Shown here: positions 25,758 through 31,436 of the stretch, in pieces
Position numbering within the stretch: the stretch's first letter is position 1
How the letters are laid out: each line of letters begins with the position of its first letter
Assembly (NCBI RefSeq): GCF_900604315.1
Contig: NZ_LR026981.1
Span: forward strand, 1-64,000
Length of the DNA: 64,000 nt
Reading direction: 5' to 3'
DNA from: [Erwinia] mediterraneensis
GTDB taxonomy: Bacteria; Pseudomonadota; Gammaproteobacteria; Enterobacterales; Enterobacteriaceae
Position numbers and translations under genes: made by a program
The notes under the pieces: model-generated
Databases searched by the model: none
The model's input: only the letters and a program-made list of their open reading frames with translations
What the model was told of the DNA's origin: nothing

Positions 25758-25775
25758 GGACACCACATATAGCGT
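25758..25775 (+). repeat. Second copy of an 18-base repeat
   Basis: GGACACCACATATAGCGT here matches GGACACAACATATAGCGT at 23181-23198 in 17 of 18 positions. The two copies, 2.6 kb apart, flank the first VapBC module and the decayed genes. The function is unknown; they could be recombination or resolution sites. Confidence 0.5.
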
Positions 25776-25828
25776 TATCTACAGAAACGGTGGATAAGTC
25801 GCCGGATTCGGTAATTTTTTATGTTTGA

Positions 25829-25853
25829 TTCGGCAGAATGGGCGTTTTACCGA
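25829..25853 (+). repeat. Direct repeat, left copy, flanking the type I toxin locus
   Basis: A 25-base sequence (begins TTCGGCAGAATGG, ends CGTTTTACCGA) returns at 26504-26528 with 23 of 25 bases the same. The bases after each copy are also loosely alike (a CGCC-rich stretch, then an AAGCAG). The two copies bracket the small hydrophobic peptide gene and its antisense RNA. Confidence 0.65.
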
Positions 25854-25897
25854 ACGGCGGCAGAAGGGCATAAAAAAACCGCCTGGCGGCGGCCTCA

Positions 25898-25994
25898 TAA
25901 AGCAGAAAACCCGCTCAAGGCGGGTTATCTGCTCTGTAGCCTGTGATGCTTCGCGGGCATCCGGCGTACAGCATGGTGAAATTCTTCTTTTAGC
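25898..25994 (-). ncRNA. Predicted antisense RNA of the type I toxin locus
   Basis: A promoter at 26001-26029 on the minus strand should start a transcript near 25994. Its first 26 nt (25994 to 25969) are complementary to the toxin mRNA leader at 26226-26251 with one mismatch. A stem of AACCCGC and GCGGGTT (25926 to 25908) followed by TTCTGCTTT would end it near 25898, giving about 95 nt. The arrangement is that of the AgrB/dinQ and Orz/Zor systems of E. coli: a divergent small RNA carrying a duplicated stretch of the toxin leader. It is inferred from sequence only. Confidence 0.7.
25969..25994 (+). repeat. 26-base repeat shared with the toxin leader
   Basis: This stretch (CAGCATGGTGAAATT... 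to ...CTTTTAGC) is repeated at 26226-26251 with a single A/G difference. As the left copy is transcribed leftward and the right copy rightward, the two RNAs would be complementary over 26 nt. Confidence 0.85.
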
Positions 25995-26000
25995 GGGTTA

Positions 26001-26029
26001 ATTATACGTCTTATGACCTACCCTTGCAA
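26001..26029 (-). promoter_or_regulatory. Promoter of the antisense RNA
   Basis: Read on the minus strand: TTGCAA (26029-26024), a 17-nt spacer and a perfect TATAAT (26006-26001). This is one of the best sigma-70 promoters in the window, and it points at the repeat-bearing antisense RNA. Confidence 0.8.
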
Positions 26030-26225
26030 ATGAGTATTCTATAAGCAGCATTTACCGTTTATAATGCGGCCAGCTAAGGAAGTAAAACTACGTGAAACCG
26101 CCTCTGAACGCAGCCCGATCAAGCTCTTCAAAACTGAATTTGGTAGTGAACAGTACCGGAACTGTCGGCAAGCAGGCAGCTAAGGTATAGCCCTCTTCTG
26201 GTTTCGCACCCGGAAGCCTGGGCGG

Positions 26226-26251
26226 CAGCGTGGTGAAATTCTTCTTTTAGC
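26226..26251 (+). promoter_or_regulatory. Antisense target in the toxin mRNA leader
   Basis: The right copy of the 26-base repeat, 87 bases before the toxin start. A TATAAT at 26060-26065 could start the toxin mRNA, giving a leader of about 265 nt; its -35 is weak. Pairing with the antisense RNA here could block ribosome standby or attract RNase III. Confidence 0.6.
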
Positions 26252-26337
26252 AAAGTGAATGGCATAGCCGGATGGGTGGATTAGAGGAAAGGGGACTGCC
26301 TAGTAACCTACGCGCCACAGAGATGGAGGTGCGGGGA

Positions 26338-26409
26338 ATGATTGAGCTGATTATCGCTATTCTGACCTTAATTGCGGCTGTATTGCAGTTGATCAACTGG
26401 TTCCTTTAA
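26338..26409 (+). CDS. 23-residue hydrophobic peptide, probable type I toxin
   Basis: MIELIIAILTLIAAVLQLIN plus WFL is almost entirely one membrane helix, like the small inner-membrane toxins ShoB, DinQ and ZorO, which depolarise the membrane when overmade. A strong GGAGG lies 8 nt before the ATG. A long leader, an antisense RNA encoded divergently with 26 nt of complementarity, and a terminator 56 bases after the stop complete a type I toxin-antitoxin layout. The peptide is too short for a firm family assignment. Confidence 0.75.
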   Translation: MIELIIAILTLIAAVLQLINWFL

Positions 26410-26464
26410 GGTGCCGGAGTCTGTGAAGGTGAAAGCCTGAACGGGCAAAACTGAAAGGTTTATA

Positions 26465-26488
26465 GCCGTCCTCTTGGGCGGCTTTTTT
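26465..26488 (+). terminator. Rho-independent terminator of the toxin mRNA
   Basis: GCCGTCC and GGGCGGC form a stem around a short loop (26465-26482), followed by six T's. It lies 56 bases past the peptide stop codon. Confidence 0.8.
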
Positions 26489-26503
26489 CGTTGTTCAGCT
26501 TAG

Positions 26504-26528
26504 TTCGGAAGAATGGCCGTTTTACCGA
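26504..26528 (+). repeat. Direct repeat, right copy, flanking the type I toxin locus
   Basis: Partner of 25829-25853 (23 of 25 bases). The two copies are 675 bases apart in the same orientation. They could be the traces of a duplication that produced the antisense gene, or recombination sites around a small cassette. Confidence 0.65.
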
Positions 26529-27190
26529 GTCCATGTGAGTAGCAAAAGAAAATCGCCTCGTGGTGGTCTTGAAGCAGATTACAATCGCCAGTGTCGCTTC
26601 TGGCACACAGCGGACATAATACTTCCGTAGAATTCACTCTTAAATTAATTCAGGCTGGCGAGCAGTGCGCAGCCGGCTCTCTGAATGACGCGCCAGCGTC
26701 ATGGAGGCGACAACTGCTGAAGGGGTGCCGGTAGCCCGGCGTTGCCGGTTCCGTTCTGACAGGTTCTGCCTGACCTGACCTTCGCCCTGCCAGGCCAGAC
26801 CCGCTAAAAGCGATGCTGTGGTGTCTGTGCGCGGTCGGAGTGGTCACGACAAGGCGTAGCCGCAGCCGGGGCGTATCTCCGCGTTAGCGGCGTTCAGCCG
26901 CTTACGAGCGTGTAATCCGATCTTCCCGGCATGATACTGACAGCCATGATGTAGCTTGTAGTTACATCATTCATTAAAGCCACTCCTGTTCCGGGCCTCC
27001 GGCCCGGGCGGGGGCGGCTGTTCAGTGGGGGCAACCGGGTTTCAGGTACAGCTTCGGGTTTCAGGGTTTTGTCGGGGAGGGACGCAGGGTTTTGGTTGGG
27101 CTCGCTTGTTGTGGGTTAAATGTTGAATATGGATGATGTAACTAATATATTACCTTTCCCTGCCGGCAGGAGCTGTATCCTGTTCCGGTG

Positions 27191-27199
27191 TTATCCACA
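27191..27199 (+). other. DnaA box in the origin
   Basis: TTATCCACA is the perfect consensus DnaA-binding site. Its place about 300 bases beyond the end of the rep gene matches IncFII-type oriR. Confidence 0.8.
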
Positions 27200-27448
27200 G
27201 CGCCGGGAGTGACAAAGATCATTCTGACTTCAGTCAGAAGACATATAAAAAAGGGTGTAAGACTGTTTTCCGGATTATTTGATTCCCGGTTGCCGACCTT
27301 TGCTGTTATACCATTGCGGATTATTGTGAATAAAAATTTTTACAGTCGATAACAGCTGTTTTTTCTCTATAAAACGCTTTTGCGGACACCCTTTTGCCGG
27401 TAAGACGTCCACAGCGGACGGTCGCGGTACATTCAGAACAACGACGAA

Positions 27449-27466
27449 AGCCCCGTTTAAGGGGCA
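27449..27466 (-). terminator. Terminator downstream of rep, possible CIS element
   Basis: Read on the minus strand, GCCCC and GGGGC form a short stem around TTAAAC, followed by TTTCG. It lies about 35 bases past the rep stop codon. In IncFII plasmids a terminator here (CIS) holds back RNA polymerase so that new Rep protein loads on the neighbouring origin in cis. Confidence 0.55.
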
Positions 27467-27498
27467 GCGTGAAAAGCAGCGGGTTCAGGGGAATATCG

Positions 27499-28518
27499 TC
27501 AGGCAGGAGCTTCCCTGGCCATGAAGAGATTCATCTGGCAGAGCTGGTGGATGGCCAGCTGCTCAAGCCGATCGTTATTACAGAACAGACTTTCACCGGC
27601 CGGCATCGTTCTCCTGATATGCTTCATCATTTCGAAAAGCTGCATATCCTGCGGTAATTTCGCAAGGAGACTGGCGCGCTTGCGCATTGCCCCTCTCTCG
27701 CGACGAAATCTGAGCGCGTCGGCCCGCTTCTTGTCATACCAGCGTTTGCGTGCCGTGTGAGCCGATATGACTTCATCACCGGAGATAATGCCTTCTGCAA
27801 TCAGCTGGCGACGCTCTTCACTTTTACGCAGCGCTTTTTCCTGCTCTTTCGCCAGCTTTTCCATATCAACGCCGAGCATGCGAAAGGCGGTATCGGTAAG
27901 CCAGACATATTTGGGGAACCACTGTCCGGACTCACGATCCCATGCTTTCTCATCCGATACAGCCAGAACGCCGTATCTGACCTGTTCTGCAATAAGTCGC
28001 GACATACGGCTCACTGTCACGGCCGTTTCGGGGATAACGTTACCCTTGCTGTCTTTAGGACTCACCTCATGCGCGAGTCGGGTTATGCACATGCCCACCG
28101 AATGCCTGCCAGCGTCACAGAAGCTGATCCAGAGGGGCCATGATGCATCGAGTAAGCGGGCTTTTTCCGGTTTGAAATGGTTCTTCCGGCCTGCCTGCTG
28201 ACGATGAGTGATGTAATAGGGATGCAGCGACATGCGCATACGCAGCCGGGGTTGACCCGATACCGGATCTTTTTTTACCAGCCGGTTATAGGCGTAGCCG
28301 AGCTGTCCGCCCAGCTGCTTGTAACGCGCCGGACGAAACCACTCCGGCTTTTCACATTTCGGGCGCGTCGAATGGTTACCACGAACGTGACGGGTAAATT
28401 TCTTTTTAACGGGCACAAGGAAGGAGGTGGTTTTGCCTGCATCCACATCCTGCCAGAAAAGAATCTGTTCCTCTGTACTCAGCTGGCTCCAGTGCCTTGT
28501 CGGGGTGTTCTGCTTCAT
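27499..28518 (-). CDS. repA: RepA-family replication initiator
   Basis: A 339-residue basic protein of the IncFII RepA family. The central part (VTVSRMSRLIAEQVRYGVLA, then DRESGQWFPKYVWLTDTAFR, then LGVDMEKLAKEQEKALRKSE) matches the winged-helix region of RepA1, and a long Arg/Lys-rich helix follows. It would bind the origin to its right and recruit DnaA/DnaB. The ATG at 28518 overlaps the stop of the upstream RepA-like gene (TGATG), with AGGGG before it, so translation is probably coupled. Confidence 0.85.
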   Translation of the reverse strand: MKQNTPTRHWSQLSTEEQILFWQDVDAGKTTSFLVPVKKKFTRHVRGNHSTRPKCEKPEWFRPARYKQLGGQLGYAYNRLVKKDPVSGQPRLRMRMSLHPYYITHRQQAGRKNHFKPEKARLLDASWPLWISFCDAGRHSVGMCITRLAHEVSPKDSKGNVIPETAVTVSRMSRLIAEQVRYGVLAVSDEKAWDRESGQWFPKYVWLTDTAFRMLGVDMEKLAKEQEKALRKSEERRQLIAEGIISGDEVISAHTARKRWYDKKRADALRFRRERGAMRKRASLLAKLPQDMQLFEMMKHIRRTMPAGESLFCNNDRLEQLAIHQLCQMNLFMAREAPA

Positions 28519-29120
28519 CACAGCGTTCCCCTTTTATTCTGCTGCCTTTCGCATTTACGCCGCGCTGCACGAAGATGATCGGGACGTATCCGCAGAGCCT
28601 TGAACAACTCAGGGGTGAAATAGATCCGTGCCGCTGCTCCGCGAACTATAAACCCGAACTGTTTTTCAAGAGCCTGAATTGCCCGTGTAACCCGGGATAT
28701 GCTCACCGTGCCGTTTCTGGAGACCGTTGCGAGCCCGCATTCCATTGCCAGCTCTGAAAAAGATCGGTCTACGGAATTGGTCAGGGGATTGTAATAGAAA
28801 CACATTCCCTGCAGGAGGACGTGAATTGCCTGTAGTAACTCTGGCCTCGGTTTACTTTTCCGTACACCACGCATACACATCACCAGCATTTTTATATGAA
28901 AGCGATAACTGAACACGTATGCACGGGCTTTTTTCATCAACTGTCGACAAAAACGCGGCCGTATTACCTCTGATGACGGTACAAAGCGGGGTTCTGCTCG
29001 CTGAAAAATGGTGTGATCGCCGTTTTCATCAGACGGCAAATCTGTTTCGACTGAATTGAAGCTGACACCTGAATTGCACGGGCGGACTAAGCACAGTCTG
29101 GATTGTTTTTCTCTGAGCAT
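28518..29120 (-). CDS. Short RepA-like protein upstream of repA
   Basis: A 200-residue protein that resembles the first two thirds of RepA1: RPRFCRQLMKKARAYVFSYR, then ALLQG-like LLQGMCFYYNPLTNSVDRSF, then LAMECGLATVSRNGTVSISR. It stops before the Arg-rich C-terminal part. The start at 29120 (GGGAGAG before it) is chosen because the longer frame to 29243 would run through the CopA-like RNA target. In IncFII this position is held by the tiny leader peptide Tap, which couples translation to repA. Here a whole winged-helix protein may do that job, or act as a regulator of its partner. Confidence 0.75.
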   Translation of the reverse strand: MLREKQSRLCLVRPCNSGVSFNSVETDLPSDENGDHTIFQRAEPRFVPSSEVIRPRFCRQLMKKARAYVFSYRFHIKMLVMCMRGVRKSKPRPELLQAIHVLLQGMCFYYNPLTNSVDRSFSELAMECGLATVSRNGTVSISRVTRAIQALEKQFGFIVRGAAARIYFTPELFKALRIRPDHLRAARRKCERQQNKRGTL

Positions 29121-29131
29121 AAATTTATACT
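29103..29131 (+). promoter_or_regulatory. Promoter of the CopA-like antisense RNA
   Basis: TTGTTT (29103-29108), a 17-nt spacer and TATACT (29126-29131) make a good sigma-70 promoter pointing against the rep genes. It overlaps the start codon of the short RepA-like gene. Confidence 0.7.
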
Positions 29132-29137
29132 CTCCCT

Positions 29138-29229
29138 GCGCGGATTTATTGTTCTGCGCAGAAGTCCTTGTAAACCCCGTTAATCTTCGTTTGTCGCTAA
29201 ACTTCGGAGGATTTTCGGGGTTTTCTTTT
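29138..29229 (+). ncRNA. copA: CopA/RNAI-like antisense RNA controlling replication
   Basis: The predicted RNA, about 92 nt, starts after the promoter at 29103-29131 and ends with a long hairpin: AAACCCCG (29172-29179) pairs with CGGGGTTT (29216-29223), followed by TTTTCTTTT. On the rep-sense strand the element reads AAACCCCGA...TTTAGCGA...AACGGGG, close to the IncFII CopT element with its TTTGGCGA loop. CopA pairs with the rep mRNA leader and sets copy number and incompatibility. The loop change from GGCGA to AGCGA would be expected to define a separate incompatibility group. Confidence 0.8.
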
Positions 29230-29785
29230 GCCGAATCCGGCATATTACCGGTTCAGCTCCCTGCCACCTTACGGCGTGGCCAGCCTGTTTCTCTGTACAG
29301 AAGACAATCTATCACAACCCCGTGCGCTCCTCAATTCGCTGATATTATTAGCTTTTACCCTAACAACAGCGTCTCTGGTAAGCGAGATATTAAAAATCAG
29401 AGGATTAGTGATATACCGGAAAAGCCACTGGCGAACGGGCATAGCCGGCATGACGAAGGTAAGTGCTTTTCTGGTACGGCAACTGGTCTGTATCCCGGCG
29501 CTACTGTCAGAATTCAGGGCTGCATTTGACAGATTCGGGCATAGCGTATTATCAGGACGATGGCCACGGTGACGTAATAAGTCGTGGTGTCACGGAATTC
29601 ACTTCAGGGTTTTCTGGGCTCATGGCGCATCAGGTTTACCTCATCGTTCGTCATCACAAACATGCCCGGGCTTCCTATCTTCCCGGAACAGAGCTATATG
29701 TGCCTTACATACAGACTTTTGACATATCTGTGGCTGCCTCACATAATGGATATACCCTTTGTATATCCCGATAAAGGAGGCAAGC
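29230..29785. other. Rep upstream region up to the second vapBC
   Basis: About 550 bases with several short open frames on both strands, none with a clear ribosome site or motif. In IncFII the rep mRNA promoter and copB lie here. No CopB-like protein is recognisable, so either copy control uses only the antisense RNA or the repressor is unfamiliar. The VapBC operator is at its right end. Confidence 0.45.
29748..29768. promoter_or_regulatory. VapBC operator
   Basis: GGATATAC (29748-29755) and GTATATCC (29761-29768) form a perfect 8-bp inverted repeat with a 5-base centre, 17 bases before the vapB start. ATATAC-type palindromes at this place are the autoregulatory operators of enteric VapBC. 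Confidence 0.75.
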
Positions 29786-30013
29786 ATGCAGACAACACTG
29801 TTTCTCAGTAACCGGACACAGGCTGTCAGGTTGCCTAAATCCATTTCATTCCCCGATGGGATCAAAAACGTGGAAATCATTGCTGTAGGCCGAAGCAGGC
29901 TCATAACGCCGGTCGGTGAATCCTGGGACAGCTGGTTTGACGGTGAGAACGTCAGTGCTGATTTTATGAGTACAAGAGAGCAACCCGCAGAGCAGGAGCG
30001 GGAAGGTTTCTGA
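29786..30013 (+). CDS. vapB: VapB antitoxin (MvpA type)
   Basis: A 75-residue antitoxin very close to MvpA/VapB of enteric virulence plasmids: TLFLSNRTQAVRLPKSISFP, then NVEIIAVGRSRLITPVGESW, then VSADFMSTREQPAEQEREGF. The AbrB-like N-terminus binds the operator and the C-terminus blocks VapC. The ATG at 29786 follows AAAGGAGG; an in-frame start at 29759 lies inside the operator and is rejected. It overlaps vapC by one base. Confidence 0.95.
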   Translation: MQTTLFLSNRTQAVRLPKSISFPDGIKNVEIIAVGRSRLITPVGESWDSWFDGENVSADFMSTREQPAEQEREGF

Positions 30014-30429
30014 TGCTAAAGTTCATGCTTGATACCAATATCTGTATTTTCACGATCAAGAATAAACCTGAACACGTCAGAACGCGCTTTAACCTTAATA
30101 CAGCCCGAATGTGTATCAGCACTGTCACACTGATGGAATTGATCTACGGTGCGGAAAAAAGTCAGGCACCGGAACGTAATCTTGCGGTTGTTGAAGGTTT
30201 TTTGTCCCGCCTCGATGTGCTGGATTATGACGCGCTGGCTGCAGTCCACACGGGCCAGATTCGCGCAGAACTGGCCCGTAAGGGGACACCGGTTGGTCCT
30301 TACGATCAAATGATTGCAGGCCATGCCCGCAGCCGCGGTCTGATTGTTGTGACGAATAACCTGCATGAGTTCGAGCGTATTCCCGGCATCCGAACTGAAG
30401 ACTGGAGCCAACCCCCGCATCATAGATAG
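30013..30429 (+). CDS. vapC: VapC toxin (MvpT type), tRNA-fMet nuclease
   Basis: A 138-residue PIN-domain toxin almost certainly of the MvpT/VapC group: LKFMLDTNICIFTIKNKPEH, then CISTVTLMELIYGAEKSQAP, then GPYDQMIAGHARSRGLIVVT. Known members cleave initiator tRNA in the anticodon loop and stabilise virulence plasmids of Shigella and Salmonella. The acidic metal-binding residues are present. Together with repA about 1 kb away it forms the maintenance core of this plasmid. Confidence 0.95.
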   Translation: MLKFMLDTNICIFTIKNKPEHVRTRFNLNTARMCISTVTLMELIYGAEKSQAPERNLAVVEGFLSRLDVLDYDALAAVHTGQIRAELARKGTPVGPYDQMIAGHARSRGLIVVTNNLHEFERIPGIRTEDWSQPPHHR

Positions 30430-30535
30430 CCTCCCGGCTCAGGATCCTTTACAGGGAGTGGAGATTTCCATGCCGATATTTCTACAGAGCTGTTACTGCG
30501 TTTTAAGAGAGGATCTGACTATTAAGCCGGACGTT

Positions 30536-30733
30536 TCAGACGTCAGTCACTGATTCTTTCGCTTTTGTCTGCCGCATACCAGCTGCGGATGACTGCCAGA
30601 TCAGAGCTGCGGCAGCGACTGCAAGCCAGGGCAGTAGCATTTCGTTCAGTTTCTCCCAGCCCAGCCGTTCAAGCAGAGCGTCCGCGCTCAGCGAACAGGC
30701 CAGCCCCACCGCAAAAATCTGCCTGCTATCCAT
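30536..30733 (-). CDS. Possible small membrane protein
   Basis: A 65-codon frame with two hydrophobic stretches (IFAVGLACSLSADALLERLG and LLPWLAVAAAALIWQSSAAG). The amino-acid pattern is protein-like, but there is no good ribosome site before the ATG and I do not know a family. It may be a chance frame. The rest of 30430-31060 shows nothing else I can support. Confidence 0.3.
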   Translation of the reverse strand: MDSRQIFAVGLACSLSADALLERLGWEKLNEMLLPWLAVAAAALIWQSSAAGMRQTKAKESVTDV

Positions 30734-31060
30734 CAGTCGCAGGCGTGGTTATCATCCCGACAAGCCATACCCAGGAGGCAGGCCAGGCTGGCCCATGCCG
30801 TTTTGTCGCTCCGCTCCTGTCCATTCTTAGCATCGCAAGTCAGAAAATAGCCATGATTCATTCAGCGCTTTAGCCTGCAAGGCATTGCTTATTCTGAAGA
30901 CGTTAAAACGTTCCAAAAATCCTCTTCTATACTCTGTGATGTTTAGTGAATTATGCCGCTGTTCTTCACATCTGTTATTACCGGTACGATTAATTGCCGC
31001 ATAAGCCCGCTACTACGCCATATTTATGACTTGTTCATTTTTCTTAGGGGACTTCCTGGT

Positions 31061-31426
31061 ATGTTGCACTCTCAATCCTCACGCACCGGCAGCCTCTTGC
31101 TGCTGCTGGCTGCGGCAATTGGCTTCGCGGTGGCGTTATACGCCTGGCTGACGCCGCTTACCGGCGTCACCGGTACCATTGGTGCGCTGGGCGTGGCCAT
31201 CGCCAGCGCGGTGCTGGCGGTACTGACCTTTCTTCTGCGTGCTGCATCCGGCCGCGGAGCGCGCATTTTCCTGATTATTGTCACCCTTTTGGTGTTGTCT
31301 GGTATTGGTTTTGCGGCCGCGCTGCTGCACCAGTACCTCATTACGGCAGCCATGGTGGTCGGCCTGATTGGCCTGATTGCGCTGAGCAGCAATTCCGCCC
31401 GTCACAATCAACGCGTCAAAGCCTGA
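31061..31426 (+). CDS. Small membrane subunit of a PQQ dehydrogenase (SldB-like)
   Basis: A 121-residue protein with four hydrophobic helices (for example SLLLLLAAAIGFAVALYAWL and TAAMVVGLIGLIALSS). It comes 10 bases before a PQQ dehydrogenase that has only a signal peptide. In SldBA polyol dehydrogenases of acetic acid bacteria a small hydrophobic subunit of this size anchors the large one and passes electrons to ubiquinone. It also matches the N-terminal membrane part of one-piece Gcd. The start at 31061 is preferred; an earlier in-frame start at 30953 would add 36 residues. Confidence 0.7.
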   Translation: MLHSQSSRTGSLLLLLAAAIGFAVALYAWLTPLTGVTGTIGALGVAIASAVLAVLTFLLRAASGRGARIFLIIVTLLVLSGIGFAAALLHQYLITAAMVVGLIGLIALSSNSARHNQRVKA

Positions 31427-31436
31427 GGAGCCACCC

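Larger units (their letters stand above)
26529..27498. other. oriV: Replication origin region downstream of rep
   Basis: About 970 bases without a supported gene lie just downstream of the minus-strand rep genes. They include a perfect DnaA box (27191-27199), an AT-rich tract (about 27240-27385) that could be the unwinding element, and GC-rich repeats such as two GGGTTTCAG copies near 27037-27064. In IncFII-type plasmids the origin lies in this position beyond the CIS region. The part from 26640 to 26900 is GC-rich with nothing I recognise. A 65-codon minus-strand frame at 26650-26847 is not supported. Confidence 0.65.

Noticed and set aside
26650..26847. 65-codon frame in the origin region
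   Set aside because: Very His/Pro/Arg-rich, caused by GC-rich repeats, with no start signal.
29121..29243. 41 extra N-terminal residues for the short RepA-like protein
   Set aside because: They would be encoded by the CopA target hairpin; a better start with GGGAGAG lies at 29120.
29228..29774. Several overlapping frames upstream of the second vapBC as possible copB
   Set aside because: None has a ribosome site or resembles a CopB-type repressor.
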